In this document: positions 18,000 through 27,182 of the stretch, one piece after another
How the letters are laid out: every line of letters begins with the position of its first letter
Numbering within the stretch: the stretch's first letter is position 1
Made by a program: the position numbers and the translations under genes
Notes under the pieces: generated by a model
Database searches by the model: none
What the model was told of the DNA's origin: nothing
The model's input: only the letters and a program-made list of their open reading frames with translations
Source of the DNA: Chitinophagaceae bacterium
Lineage (GTDB): Bacteria; Bacteroidota; Bacteroidia; Chitinophagales; Chitinophagaceae
DNA length: 33,216 nt
Assembly: GCA_013694745.1 (NCBI GenBank)
Contig: JACDBU010000176.1
Span: 1-33,216, forward strand
Reading direction: 5' to 3'

Positions 18000-18731
18000 T
18001 TATACGCTGCCAATGTGAATATCGTCCTCCACACTTTTAATAAATACACTTACCTGGATGTAATGTAATTTTTCCAGGTGATAAATTTGTTCAAATCCCG
18101 CACTTAGAAATATTTCTTTGTGTACTGGGTTTATGTAAATTACATACACCTCCCGTGGATTATTTTTTAGTGAGAGCAATATATTTTTTACCACAGCCTG
18201 CATCACAATTTCATCAAAGGGGTTAAAAAAGAAAAATGTATTTGTATCATTTTCTATCACATAATCAACCGCGTCGGTTTTGATCACATTGAAAATTTTT
18301 TCAGGGAATTCTTGCTGAAAAGGGATGATATTTTTTCTTGCGGCTTTGCATAATTCATTCACAAAATCGATCCCGGTAATTTTTTTAAAGTCAAAGCAGG
18401 ATGCCACAGCAAGCACTCTTCCCTTGCCACACCCGTAATCCAGGAGATTGTTTACGGATCTTATTTTGCCTGGAAAATTTTTAGTCTCTTCCTCAGCAGT
18501 AATATTTTGTATGAATGCGAATACCTCTTCCAGCAAATAATAATTGGCTCCCTGGTAATTTTCAGCATGCTCAATATTTACCCCGGGTTTTGAAAATTTT
18601 TTTATATCCGCAATTTTGCTGGTGTTCAGTCCGTATTTTCTTTCACCCCTCATTTCATGTTTAATGGTGAACCAGGCCACTTTTAAATTCCAGTTAACTG
18701 CTATATAAATAAAATAGCGCAGGTAATACAT
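18000..18731 (-). CDS. Class I SAM-dependent methyltransferase, substrate unknown
   Basis: Protein of 243 residues with a Rossmann-type methyltransferase domain in the second half. Motif I, LLDYGCGKGRVL, is at about 96-107 and is followed by ITGIDFVNELCKAARKN, the usual acidic-loop and helix arrangement; FFFNPFDE occupies the motif IV position. The first 20 residues (YLRYFIYIAVNW) are hydrophobic and could anchor it at the membrane. It lies 19 nt after recJ and before the sensor kinase on the same strand. The catalytic target cannot be told from the sequence. Confidence 0.8.
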   Translation of the reverse strand: MYYLRYFIYIAVNWNLKVAWFTIKHEMRGERKYGLNTSKIADIKKFSKPGVNIEHAENYQGANYYLLEEVFAFIQNITAEEETKNFPGKIRSVNNLLDYGCGKGRVLAVASCFDFKKITGIDFVNELCKAARKNIIPFQQEFPEKIFNVIKTDAVDYVIENDTNTFFFFNPFDEIVMQAVVKNILLSLKNNPREVYVIYINPVHKEIFLSAGFEQIYHLEKLHYIQVSVFIKSVEDDIHIGSV

Positions 18732-18750
18732 TTATTTCATTTTATTTTCT

Positions 18751-20463
18751 TTACGTTTCCGGCAAGCGTATGTCAATCATTTTAAGCTGCAAATTGATTT
18801 CATTGTTCCATTCATTTTCATCCAGCGTATAAACAATTTCCAGGGGCTTATTCATTTGCATTAAATGAAATTTTTCTGCCATATTAAATCCTATACCCGT
18901 AAAAACAATATCATCATTTTTAATCACAAACCTGATGTGCTGCTCCTTTACTATTTTTGAATAGCCGGTATCGCAAACATTTTTTGTAAGAAATACAGGT
19001 CGCATATTTTCAGGACCAAATGGTTCCATTTGTGTAATGATATTATAAAAGCTTTTAGTAAGATTTTTAAATGATACTTCGGCATCAATTATAATTTCCG
19101 GAACAAGCATATGTGGTTCAATAACTGCTTCCACCACTTCTTCAAATTTGTTGCTGAACAATTCCACATTATGCGGGTGCATTGTCATGCCTGCAGCCGC
19201 AAAATGGCCACCATAGCCGATGAGGTATTCGCGGCAGGCATGTATCGCTTCATACAAATTAAATCCTGCAACACTACGGGCGCTGCCGCCAACTATATCA
19301 CCACTTTGGGAGAGAACAACCGTAGGACGGTAATATTTTTCAATCAGCCTCGAAGCAACAATTCCAACAACACCTTTATGCCAGTGCGGTTTAAAAACCA
19401 CTGTAGATTTTCTGCTCACCATAATCTCATCGCCATTGATCAGGGAAAGTGCTTCTTCGGTAATAGTTGTATCTGCATCTTTACGGTCTGTATTGTCGCT
19501 ATGAAGCATTTTAGCATATTCCATCGCCTTTCCCTCATCATCTTCAACAAACATCAACACCGCTTTTTTTGCATCATCCATTCTGCCAGCAGCATTTACA
19601 CGCGGGGCAATAATAAACACAACGTTGTTGATACTGAATTTTGATTTTATTCCGCTCAATGAAATGAGTGCATTTATCCCCGCACACGGATGGTCATTTA
19701 ATTTTTTCAGGCCATAAAATGCCAGCACCCGGTTTTCCCCGGTTATAGGAACAATATCAGCAGCTATTGCAGTAACTACAAGGTCCAGGAAATCGAGGTA
19801 ATATTCAGCAGATAATCCAAGCTGTTGTGTGATGGCTGTTATCAGTTTTAAACCAACTCCGCAACCACATAATTCTTTATAAGGGTAATTACAATCTTTT
19901 TGTTTTGGATTAAGAATGGCAAATGCTGGCGGCAGTTCTGTATCTGGTAAATGGTGATCACAAACAATAAAATCTATACCTAACGCTTTCGCATAGCCGA
20001 TAAGTTCGATAGATTTTATGCCGCAATCCAGCGAAATAACCAGGCTGAAATTATTCTCTTTTGCAAAATCAATACCCATCCTGCTCACACCGTATCCTTC
20101 ACGGTACCGGTGGGGGATATAAAAATCAATGTTGTCTCCGGGGTATATTTTTTTTAAAAAACGAAACATACATGCAACAGAGGTTGTGCCATCCACATCG
20201 TAATCGCCAAACACAAGTATCTTTTGTTTTTTTTCAATTGCCGAAAGAATACGATCCACGGCTTTATGCATATCCTTCATTAAAAAAGGATCATGCAATT
20301 GGGATAGTTGAGGGCGGAAAAAATCTTTTGCTTTTTCGTAAGTATCCATACCTCTTTGTAAAAGTATTTTACAAAGGCTTAGGCTGATGGTTAGGGACGA
20401 ATGAAGTACTTCTGCTTTTTCATTGTCCGCGGATAATATTTTCCATCTTTTTTTAAGCATCAT
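18751..20463 (-). CDS. recJ: Single-stranded-DNA-specific 5'-3' exonuclease RecJ
   Basis: Cytosolic nuclease of about 570 residues that degrades single-stranded DNA 5' to 3' in RecF-type recombination and mismatch repair. DHH-family motifs are clear: FGDYDVDGTTS (about residues 85-96), SLDCGI, VCDHHLPD, and a DHHA1 region with GYGGHFAAAGM. The start is ATG 20463, which overlaps the stop of the upstream prenyl synthase gene by one base (TGATG); one further ATG follows immediately. The C-terminal OB-like region is present, so the protein appears complete. Confidence 0.96.
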   Translation of the reverse strand: MMLKKRWKILSADNEKAEVLHSSLTISLSLCKILLQRGMDTYEKAKDFFRPQLSQLHDPFLMKDMHKAVDRILSAIEKKQKILVFGDYDVDGTTSVACMFRFLKKIYPGDNIDFYIPHRYREGYGVSRMGIDFAKENNFSLVISLDCGIKSIELIGYAKALGIDFIVCDHHLPDTELPPAFAILNPKQKDCNYPYKELCGCGVGLKLITAITQQLGLSAEYYLDFLDLVVTAIAADIVPITGENRVLAFYGLKKLNDHPCAGINALISLSGIKSKFSINNVVFIIAPRVNAAGRMDDAKKAVLMFVEDDEGKAMEYAKMLHSDNTDRKDADTTITEEALSLINGDEIMVSRKSTVVFKPHWHKGVVGIVASRLIEKYYRPTVVLSQSGDIVGGSARSVAGFNLYEAIHACREYLIGYGGHFAAAGMTMHPHNVELFSNKFEEVVEAVIEPHMLVPEIIIDAEVSFKNLTKSFYNIITQMEPFGPENMRPVFLTKNVCDTGYSKIVKEQHIRFVIKNDDIVFTGIGFNMAEKFHLMQMNKPLEIVYTLDENEWNNEINLQLKMIDIRLPET

Positions 20464-21425
20464 CAATATTTTCGATCGGTTGTATACCTTACTAATTCTT
20501 CCAGGCCACGGCGAATATCAGTATATGGAAACTCAAACAATATTGCAAGGGCTTCATCGCGGTATGCGGTCATTTTATTTTGTGCATATTGGATCCCCCC
20601 ACAACCGGTAACGGTATCCAGCACAAACTTTATTTTAGCCACATCCCTGCTTTCATTTTTTATAATATAAATTATTTTTTTGCGGGTTGATGCATCCACA
20701 TTATTTAAGGTATAGATGAGGGGCAGGGTTAATTTTTTTTCTTTTATGTCATTACCGGTAGGTTTCCCAACATCTTCTTTTCCATAATCAAAAAGATCAT
20801 CTTTGATCTGGAATGCAATTCCAACTTTTTCACCGAAGGCTTTCATTTTTTCTGCAATGAGTTCATCTTTACTGGTACTCCAGGCACCCACACAGCAGGC
20901 CGATGAAAGTAATGATGCTGTTTTACTTCTTATTATCTCAAAATATATATCTTCTTTTAAATTTAATTTTCGGGCTTTCTCAATCTGCAGTAATTCCCCT
21001 TCGCTCATCTGCTTAACTGCTTCTGATAATATATGAAGATGTTTAAAATCTCCGGCCTCAGTGGAAAGCAATAACCCTTTAGATAAAAGATAATCGCCAA
21101 CCAGTACAGCAATTTTATTTTTCCACAATGCATTTATTGAAAAATATCCCCTTCTTTCTAATGATTCATCCACTACATCATCATGAACCAGGGTTGCAGT
21201 ATGCAGCAACTCAACCAATGCTGCGGCCCTGTATGTTGAGTCGTTTATATTGCCATGAAGTTTTGCACTTAAAAAAACAAACATCGGCCGCAATTGTTTG
21301 CCCTTTCTCTTTATAATATACTTCATTATCCTGTCGAGCAAAGGAGTTTGACTTTCTACAGCCTTTGAAAACTTGTTTTCAAAGATTTTTAATTCTTCCG
21401 CGATAAGGCTTTTGGCAAATTGCAT
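20463..21425 (-). CDS. Polyprenyl (long-chain) diphosphate synthase
   Basis: Trans-prenyltransferase of 320 residues making a polyprenyl diphosphate, most likely the side-chain precursor of menaquinone. The first Asp-rich motif LVHDDVVDE is at residues 79-87, with D82, D83 and D86, and the second is FQIKDDLFDYG. The residue five before the first motif is a small Ala, which in this family goes with long-chain products. It is the first gene of a minus-strand run: coupled to recJ by a one-base overlap, then a methyltransferase and a two-component pair. Exact chain length cannot be read from the sequence. Confidence 0.93.
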   Translation of the reverse strand: MQFAKSLIAEELKIFENKFSKAVESQTPLLDRIMKYIIKRKGKQLRPMFVFLSAKLHGNINDSTYRAAALVELLHTATLVHDDVVDESLERRGYFSINALWKNKIAVLVGDYLLSKGLLLSTEAGDFKHLHILSEAVKQMSEGELLQIEKARKLNLKEDIYFEIIRSKTASLLSSACCVGAWSTSKDELIAEKMKAFGEKVGIAFQIKDDLFDYGKEDVGKPTGNDIKEKKLTLPLIYTLNNVDASTRKKIIYIIKNESRDVAKIKFVLDTVTGCGGIQYAQNKMTAYRDEALAILFEFPYTDIRRGLEELVRYTTDRKY

Positions 21426-21615
21426 TTTGGTAGTATAGCGGCAATATAGTACAGAATGTATAAATTAAGAGGTGGAAAAATTTCTAAAACAGGTTTAAAT
21501 GCCCTTTTTGAAGTAAATAATTAAAAATCTTTGTGTTATGCAGCGAATAAATTAGTAAATAAGTCATAGGTTTGCAAAAGCAGGAATTTTAACATTCTTT
21601 AAATTCATAATAAAA

Positions 21616-21646
21616 TTTGGATTTTAACACATGTTTAATATTTTTG
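21616..21646 (+). promoter_or_regulatory. Bacteroidota sigma-ABfr-type promoter of the OmpA-like gene
   Basis: TTTG at 21616-21619, a 19-nt spacer, and TATTTTTG at 21639-21646 fit the TTTG / TAnnTTTG (-33 / -7) consensus. The predicted start gives a leader of roughly 40 nt before ATG 21695. A second TAnnTTTG-like -7 element (21567-21574) lies farther upstream without a good -33. Confidence 0.65.
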
Positions 21647-21694
21647 CATTTAATCAATTGTTTATTTTTTTTAAGAAACATTAATTTTTAAGTT

Positions 21695-23329
21695 ATGGCA
21701 AGCAAAAAGTACAAATTATTATTGGGTCTACTAACCCTAATTACACTCGGCTCCTACGCTCAGGATAGCGGAGTCTACAATATTTATGATTCCAGTGTGA
21801 TATCATCAAAAGGTATGGCACAACAAAATGAATTCATGAATAACACTTATGATTTTCCTGCAAAACCGCGTAATCAGCTGGAAGTAGGAATCTCAGGCGG
21901 AGCATTTACCATAAGTGGTGATGTTCGTGCAAAGTTTCCAACAATTGGAGGTGCAGTTCACATTCGTAAAGCGTTGGGATATTTATTCTCTTTAAGATTA
22001 CAATACTTATATGGTATTGGCAAAGGAGAAGCATTCAAATCTTCAAACAACTTTGATAAAAACCCGGCTTGGGCTAAGTACGGAGCTGCAAGAAGAACAG
22101 GCTCAGGACAAATCGTAAGCTCATTAGGCCCCGGTGGTCCAATTGATAATGTATTCTACAATTATAAATCGAAAGTACAGGACTTATCCTTACAGGGTAT
22201 TTTCACTGTTAACAATATCAGATTTCATAAACAAAAAACAGGAATGGTGATTTATGGTGGTCTTGGTATTGGCGGAACTATTTATCATACAATGGTAAAT
22301 GCTTTAGATGCAAATGGTCAAACCTATGCTACTTTATTTAATACTGTAGCTGCACAAAGCCAGACTTACAAAAATCGTAAGCAAGTCTTAGATGCACTTA
22401 AAAAAGGTATGGATGATACTTATGAAACAGAGGCTGAGAACCAGGGAACACGTCGTCCAAGAATTGGCAACAATACTTTTAAACCATCTGGTACTGTTTT
22501 AGGCGGACTTGCATTTAAATTAGGCAAACGTATAAACTTAGCATTGGAAGACAGGTTTACAATTGTAAAAGATGATTTGTTGGATGGTCAGCAGTGGGCT
22601 GAACAAACTTATGGTGATGCAGTGTTAACAGGCGATTATGATGCTTACAATTATGCATCTATTGGTTTGAATTTTAACCTTGGATCTAAATCTGTTGAGC
22701 CATTATGGTGGTTAAATCCATTGGATTATGCTTACAGTGAAATCAACAATCCACGTCATATGAAACTTCCAAAACCAATTTTGGATGATACAGATGGTGA
22801 TGGTGTTATTGATCAGCTTGATAAAGAACCAAACACTCCGGCAGGTTGTGCAGTAGACACTCATGGTGTTTCACTTGATACAGATGGTGATGGTGTTCCG
22901 GATTGTAAAGACAAAGAAAAAATTACTCCTACTTATTGCCAGCCAGTTGATGCTGATGGTGTTGGTAAATGTCCTGATCCAGCTTGTTGCCAAAACAGGA
23001 TGGCTATGGATTCAACAATGAATACTTGTACTATAGGTGATCTACCAAGTGTTTCCTTCAGAGGAAATATGGGTTCATTAAGTGCAGATGCAAAAGCAAT
23101 GTTAGCAACTGTTGCTAGCAAAATGAAGAACAGTGCAAATTGTAATATCACTATTACAGGTTACCCTGCTGCTTCTAAAGCTTCTCAGGCTCTTTGCAAC
23201 AGAAGAACTGGAGCTGTTAAAACTTACCTCATGGAAACAGAAGGCATAAGTGGTGACAGGATCTCTGTCAATTGCGAAGTTGGTGGTGGAGATGCAAATA
23301 CAATTGATATTAAAGGAATGGCTAAATAA
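21695..23329 (+). CDS. OmpA-family outer membrane protein with TSP3 repeats
   Basis: Outer membrane protein of 544 residues. A signal peptide ends near residue 22 (GSYAQ), then comes a beta-barrel-like N-terminal region of about 330 residues. Next is a thrombospondin type 3 calcium-binding linker with two DTDGDGV repeats, a DADGVG variant and a Cys-rich segment, and a C-terminal OmpA-like domain of about 95 residues. In that domain the usual GHTDxxG peptidoglycan-binding segment is replaced by TGYPAASK, so the Asp that normally contacts diaminopimelate is missing, while the NRR segment remains. The consensus promoter and strong terminator suggest a monocistronic, highly expressed gene. Confidence 0.9.
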   Translation: MASKKYKLLLGLLTLITLGSYAQDSGVYNIYDSSVISSKGMAQQNEFMNNTYDFPAKPRNQLEVGISGGAFTISGDVRAKFPTIGGAVHIRKALGYLFSLRLQYLYGIGKGEAFKSSNNFDKNPAWAKYGAARRTGSGQIVSSLGPGGPIDNVFYNYKSKVQDLSLQGIFTVNNIRFHKQKTGMVIYGGLGIGGTIYHTMVNALDANGQTYATLFNTVAAQSQTYKNRKQVLDALKKGMDDTYETEAENQGTRRPRIGNNTFKPSGTVLGGLAFKLGKRINLALEDRFTIVKDDLLDGQQWAEQTYGDAVLTGDYDAYNYASIGLNFNLGSKSVEPLWWLNPLDYAYSEINNPRHMKLPKPILDDTDGDGVIDQLDKEPNTPAGCAVDTHGVSLDTDGDGVPDCKDKEKITPTYCQPVDADGVGKCPDPACCQNRMAMDSTMNTCTIGDLPSVSFRGNMGSLSADAKAMLATVASKMKNSANCNITITGYPAASKASQALCNRRTGAVKTYLMETEGISGDRISVNCEVGGGDANTIDIKGMAK

Positions 23330-23353
23330 GATTTTCACTTTTTGCTCAATGAT

Positions 23354-23386
23354 AACCCTTCCCGTTTTCGGGAGGGGTTTTTTATT
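23354..23386 (+). terminator. Intrinsic terminator of the OmpA-like gene
   Basis: Ten-base-pair GC-rich stem, ACCCTTCCCG (23355-23364) with CGGGAGGGGT (23369-23378), one G-T wobble, TTTT loop, then a T-rich tract. It sits about 25 nt after the stop codon. Confidence 0.92.
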
Positions 23387-23466
23387 TAGAAAATTCAATT
23401 ACCAAAAAATTAACTGCCTGTTTTTTGAAAGCACGATAAATCCGTTCATTTTTGTTTAAAATCACT

Positions 23467-23474
23467 TAATTTTG
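23467..23474 (+). promoter_or_regulatory. Possible -7 promoter element of bamD
   Basis: TAATTTTG matches TAnnTTTG but lies only 9 nt before the ATG at 23484, and the nearest TTTG upstream is 12 nt away, too close for -33. Tentative. Confidence 0.3.
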
Positions 23475-23483
23475 CAACGCTTT

Positions 23484-24305
23484 ATGAAAATATTATTTGG
23501 ATTGTTCATTTCCGTATTATTGGTATCCTGCTCCAGTAAATTTGAAAAAATACTAAAGAGTACAGATTACGAGTTTAAATTAAAAAAAGCGGATGAATTA
23601 TATGCAAATAAAAAATACAAGCAGGCAGAAGAATTGTACCTCGAATTATTCCCCGTTTTTAAAGGCACGGATAAGTTTGAAGACCTGTATTATAAATTTG
23701 CATATGCTTCTTATTACCAGCATAATTATGAAGAATCAGAAAATAATTTCAAAGGCTTTTTAGAAGTTTTTCCAAACAGTCCTAAGGCTGATGAAATTGC
23801 TTTTCTTCATGCTTATACATTTTATTTGCAGTCACCTAAAGTTGAACTTGACCAGACCAATACCCTTAAAGCAATAGGGATGATGCAAACATTTATCAAT
23901 ACGCACCCGGGTTCATTAAAAATAAAAGAAGCAAATGATGTTATCGATAAATGCCGTGCAAAGCTTGAATCTAAAGAGTACAGGAGTGCTGCATTATATT
24001 ATAAATTGCAACAGTACAGGGCTGCAGGTTTAGGGTTTTCCAACCTTTTATTTAATTACCCTGAATCAGCAAGTGGGGAAGAATATAAATTGATGTCTAT
24101 AAAATCTTATTACGAGTTTGCAAGGCTTAGTGTACCAGATAAGCAGGAAGAACGTTATGAAAAAGTAACCACAGAGTATAACGATTTTACAGATCGTTAC
24201 CCGGATAGTAAATTATTAAAGGAAGCTGAAAGTTATAGTAACCAAAGTATAAATCACATTAAAGAGATAAAAAATGAGCAAATTAAGACGCCAGCAGAAC
24301 GCTAA
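23484..24305 (+). CDS. bamD: Outer membrane protein assembly factor BamD
   Basis: Lipoprotein of about 273 residues of the BAM complex, which inserts beta-barrel proteins in the outer membrane. ATG 23484 opens a lipoprotein signal peptide with lipobox VSCSS. The body is tetratricopeptide-like: YANKKYKQAEELYLELF, YYQHNYEESENNFKGFLEVFPNS and the FSNLLFNYPES pattern expected of BamD. An upstream TTG in frame gives only four more residues and is rejected. A TAATTTTG -7-like element lies just before the start. The gene begins the bamD / omega-like / coaBC / DUF4835 / DUF4296 row common in this phylum and overlaps the next gene by 32 nt. Confidence 0.93.
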   Translation: MKILFGLFISVLLVSCSSKFEKILKSTDYEFKLKKADELYANKKYKQAEELYLELFPVFKGTDKFEDLYYKFAYASYYQHNYEESENNFKGFLEVFPNSPKADEIAFLHAYTFYLQSPKVELDQTNTLKAIGMMQTFINTHPGSLKIKEANDVIDKCRAKLESKEYRSAALYYKLQQYRAAGLGFSNLLFNYPESASGEEYKLMSIKSYYEFARLSVPDKQEERYEKVTTEYNDFTDRYPDSKLLKEAESYSNQSINHIKEIKNEQIKTPAER

Positions 24306-24615
24306 TACCAGTAACGTTGTTGAGACTAAAAATCTCTCGGACGTAAAAGCAAAAACCGGTAATTTATATGAATCAATTGCTGTAGTTGCAAAAAGAGCAA
24401 ACCAGATAAATATTACTTTGAAAGAGGAATTGCATAATAAATTAGAAGAATTTGCCAGTCATACCGATAGCCTGGAAGAGATTCATGAGAATAAGGAGCA
24501 AATTGAAATTTCAAAAGCATATGAAAGAATGCCGAACCCTGCTTTACTGGCTACCCAGGAATTTATGGAAGATAAAATCTATTACCGTAAAAGCGAGGAT
24601 GATCTTTTCAGCTAA
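24274..24615 (+). CDS. RNA polymerase omega-like (RPB6/RpoZ family) subunit
   Basis: Small cytosolic protein of 113 residues. NLYESIAVVAKRANQIN resembles the RPB6/omega core helix that clamps the RNA polymerase beta-prime subunit. The acidic C-terminal half (SLEEIHENKEQIE) and the position between bamD and coaBC match the Bacteroidota omega-like protein. It starts at ATG 24274, 32 nt inside bamD in another frame, so it is likely translated by coupling to bamD. A terminator follows at 24670. The identification rests on family pattern and context, so confidence is moderate. Confidence 0.8.
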   Translation: MSKLRRQQNANTSNVVETKNLSDVKAKTGNLYESIAVVAKRANQINITLKEELHNKLEEFASHTDSLEEIHENKEQIEISKAYERMPNPALLATQEFMEDKIYYRKSEDDLFS

Positions 24616-24669
24616 TGAATTAAAAGATTAAACTTTTATAATAATCTTTAAATAAGAAAATATAATTTT

Positions 24670-24695
24670 AACGACGATTCATATCGTCGTTTTTT
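24670..24695 (+). terminator. Intrinsic terminator between the omega-like gene and coaBC
   Basis: Perfect 9-bp stem AACGACGAT (24670-24678) with ATCGTCGTT (24683-24691), TCAT loop, then TTTT. It ends only 8 nt before the coaBC ATG at 24704, so it may act as an attenuator for the downstream genes. Confidence 0.85.
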
Positions 24696-24703
24696 ATTCA
24701 GAC

Positions 24704-25897
24704 ATGCTTACAAGGAAAAAAATATTAGTTGGCGTTACCGGCAGTATAGCAGCCTATAAAACTGTTTTGCTTATTCGTTTACTAATAAAAAACGATGCCG
24801 AAGTTAAAGTGATAATGACCCCGTCGGCTATAGATTTCGTAACCCCCTTAACGTTATCAACGATTTCTAAAAATGAAGTGCTCACTGATCTTTTCACTGA
24901 AAAATCATGGTCCAATCATGTAATGCTGGGTCGCTGGGCAGATGTGTTTTTGATCGCGCCTTTAAGTTGTAATACCCTTGCAAAAATGGCTAATGGATTT
25001 TGTGACAACCTGCTACTTGCGGTATATCTCTCCGCTACCTGTAAAGTTATTGTTGCACCGGCAATGGATGAAGATATGTGGCTCCATGCTACCACAAAAA
25101 GTAATTTGCAATTAATAGAAAATTCCGGAGATCTCGTTATCCCGGTGGAGACAGGTGAATTGGCGAGCGGGCTCACCGGTGAAGGCAGAATGGCTGAACC
25201 TGCTGTTATCATGCAATACCTGCAGGATTTTTTTTTTGATGGAAAAAGCTTGAAAGGAATAAATGCGCTTGTAACTGCTGGTCCAACTTATGAACAAATT
25301 GACCCGGTTAGATTTATTGGAAATTATTCATCAGGTAAAATGGGTGTCACCATTGCTGAAGAATTACAGGAAAGAGGAGCAAAGGTTACATTGGTCCTGG
25401 GTCCTTCAGATTTGTTACCCAATACCGGAATATTTACCGTTCATGTGAAGTCAGCCGATGAGATGTACAATGCTTGTTTAGATTGTATAAGTCAGGTCCA
25501 GATCATAGTGATGGCAGCGGCTGTAGCAGATTTTACCCCGGTTGATGTGTCAGGGATCAAAATAAAAAAGGAAGGAAAAGATTTGAATATCGCGTTGATT
25601 AAAACAAAGGATATTCTTAAGAAAGCAGGTGAAATAAAAAAGGATGATCAAATTCTTGTTGGGTTTGCACTGGAGACCAATAATGAAAAAGAGAATGCAA
25701 TAAAAAAATTACAAGAAAAAAATGCTGATCTTATTGTGCTGAATTCACTGAATGATGTTGGTGCGGGATTTGGAACCACTACTAACAAAATCACTATTTT
25801 TGACAAACAGGGGAATGAATATTTATTTAATACAAAGGATAAAAAACAGGTAGCGAGGGATATTGTTAACACCATTATTAAATATAAAAATGCGTAA
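24704..25897 (+). CDS. coaBC: Bifunctional phosphopantothenoylcysteine decarboxylase / phosphopantothenate-cysteine ligase
   Basis: Two-step enzyme of coenzyme A synthesis in the cytosol, 397 residues. The N-terminal flavoprotein decarboxylase (CoaC) has GVTGSIAAYK, the NHVMLGRWAD segment with the conserved His, and PAMDEDMW. The C-terminal ligase (CoaB) has TAGPTYEQIDPVRFIGNYSSGKMG and the AAAVADF strand. It follows the hairpin terminator by 8 nt and its end overlaps the DUF4835 gene by 8 nt. An ordinary full-length fusion. Confidence 0.96.
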   Translation: MLTRKKILVGVTGSIAAYKTVLLIRLLIKNDAEVKVIMTPSAIDFVTPLTLSTISKNEVLTDLFTEKSWSNHVMLGRWADVFLIAPLSCNTLAKMANGFCDNLLLAVYLSATCKVIVAPAMDEDMWLHATTKSNLQLIENSGDLVIPVETGELASGLTGEGRMAEPAVIMQYLQDFFFDGKSLKGINALVTAGPTYEQIDPVRFIGNYSSGKMGVTIAEELQERGAKVTLVLGPSDLLPNTGIFTVHVKSADEMYNACLDCISQVQIIVMAAAVADFTPVDVSGIKIKKEGKDLNIALIKTKDILKKAGEIKKDDQILVGFALETNNEKENAIKKLQEKNADLIVLNSLNDVGAGFGTTTNKITIFDKQGNEYLFNTKDKKQVARDIVNTIIKYKNA

Positions 25898-26807
25898 AAT
25901 ATTTTTTTTCTTATTGCTGCTTTCGTTTGTAAAAATCATCTCCGCACAGGAATTAAGGGCACGCGTTAATGTGTCGAGTAGCCGGGTGGCAAATAATGTT
26001 GATAAAAAAACCTTTCAAACACTTGAATCAGCTTTAAACGATTTTATCAATAACCGCAAATGGTCCAGTGATGTTTTTGCACCACAGGAAAAAATAGATT
26101 GCAGTTTTTTAATAAACCTTGAATCAACCGGAGATGCGAATGTGTATAAAGCATCATTAACCATTCAATCAGCCAGGCCAATATACAATTCATCTTATTT
26201 ATCTCCTGTTATCAATTTCCAGGACGACAATTTGATTTTTAAATATGTTGAGTTTCAACAATTAGACTTTAATGAAAACCGTGTTTCCGGGATAGATGCA
26301 CTCACATCAAATCTTACAGCTGTACTGGCTTATTATATTGATATTATTATTGGGCTGGATTATGATTCATTTTCCCAGAGAGGCGGTAATGTTTATTTTC
26401 AAAAAGCACAGAATATTGTGAACAATGCTCCCGAAGGCCGTGATATAACGGGGTGGAAGGCATTTGATGGAACCCGCAACAGGTACTGGCTATCGGAGAA
26501 TTTGCTTAACAGCCGCTATACAATAATGCATGATGCGTATTATGATTATTACAGGCTTGGTATGGATAAATTGTATAATGATGAAATTGCAGCCAGGAGC
26601 GCAACATTAAATGTGCTGAGCCTGCTGAATAATTTTAATGTGGAAAATCCAAATACCATGATACTCCAGTTTTTCCTCCAGGGCAAAACGCAGGAATTAA
26701 TAAAAGTATTTTCAAAAGCTACCCCCCAGGATAAGACACGGGCACTTGAATTTTTACAAAAAATGGATATTTCAAATGCATCAAAATATAAAGAGGCATT
26801 AAAATGA
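25890..26807 (+). CDS. DUF4835 family exported protein
   Basis: Exported protein of about 305 residues. ATG 25890 lies inside the coaBC stop region (8-nt overlap) and gives a signal peptide ending at ISAQ; the earlier start would only add coaBC-frame overlap. The body has the ELRARVNVSSSRVA beginning and a GLDYDSFSQRGG segment, matching DUF4835 proteins, which sit after coaBC throughout the Bacteroidota. Function is unknown; an envelope role is possible from the export signal and the bamD-containing row. Confidence 0.88.
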   Translation: MRKIFFFLLLLSFVKIISAQELRARVNVSSSRVANNVDKKTFQTLESALNDFINNRKWSSDVFAPQEKIDCSFLINLESTGDANVYKASLTIQSARPIYNSSYLSPVINFQDDNLIFKYVEFQQLDFNENRVSGIDALTSNLTAVLAYYIDIIIGLDYDSFSQRGGNVYFQKAQNIVNNAPEGRDITGWKAFDGTRNRYWLSENLLNSRYTIMHDAYYDYYRLGMDKLYNDEIAARSATLNVLSLLNNFNVENPNTMILQFFLQGKTQELIKVFSKATPQDKTRALEFLQKMDISNASKYKEALK

Positions 26808-27172
26808 TAAGGGCTTTTTTAATTTTATCTTTAACACTCGTGTTTTTTTCCTGCGCTGATAATTCTTCTATCCCTTCAAATATTATTAAACCCCAAATGA
26901 TGCAAAGCATTTTATGGGATATGATAAAAGCAGATGTATTGACCCAGGTATTATTAAAAAATGATACGGTAAAAAATGATATTGACAGTACAAAAAAAGA
27001 ATATATAAATAAGATATTAACGATCCATAATATTTCCGGGGAGCAGCTTACAACCAGCTGGACATTTTATAAAAACCATCCTTCCATTCTCAATAATATT
27101 ATTGACAGTTTAAATGTACAGCAGAAAAGAGTTTTGAATAAAATTCCCAATTTGAAATTGCCCATGCCGTAA
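26804..27172 (+). CDS. DUF4296 family lipoprotein
   Basis: Lipoprotein of 122 residues with signal peptide and lipobox VFFSC. It matches the DUF4296 pattern of a QSILWDMIKADVL helix and a SWTFYKNHPSILNNIIDSL segment. Its ATG overlaps the DUF4835 stop by 4 nt (ATGA), so the two are coupled. The family has no assigned function; its context ties it to envelope biogenesis in this phylum. Confidence 0.85.
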   Translation: MIRAFLILSLTLVFFSCADNSSIPSNIIKPQMMQSILWDMIKADVLTQVLLKNDTVKNDIDSTKKEYINKILTIHNISGEQLTTSWTFYKNHPSILNNIIDSLNVQQKRVLNKIPNLKLPMP

Positions 27173-27182
27173 ATTAATTTGT

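Noticed and set aside
21456-21524. 22-codon open frame upstream of the OmpA-like gene
   Set aside because: Too short, low-complexity and within a promoter region; no supporting signal.
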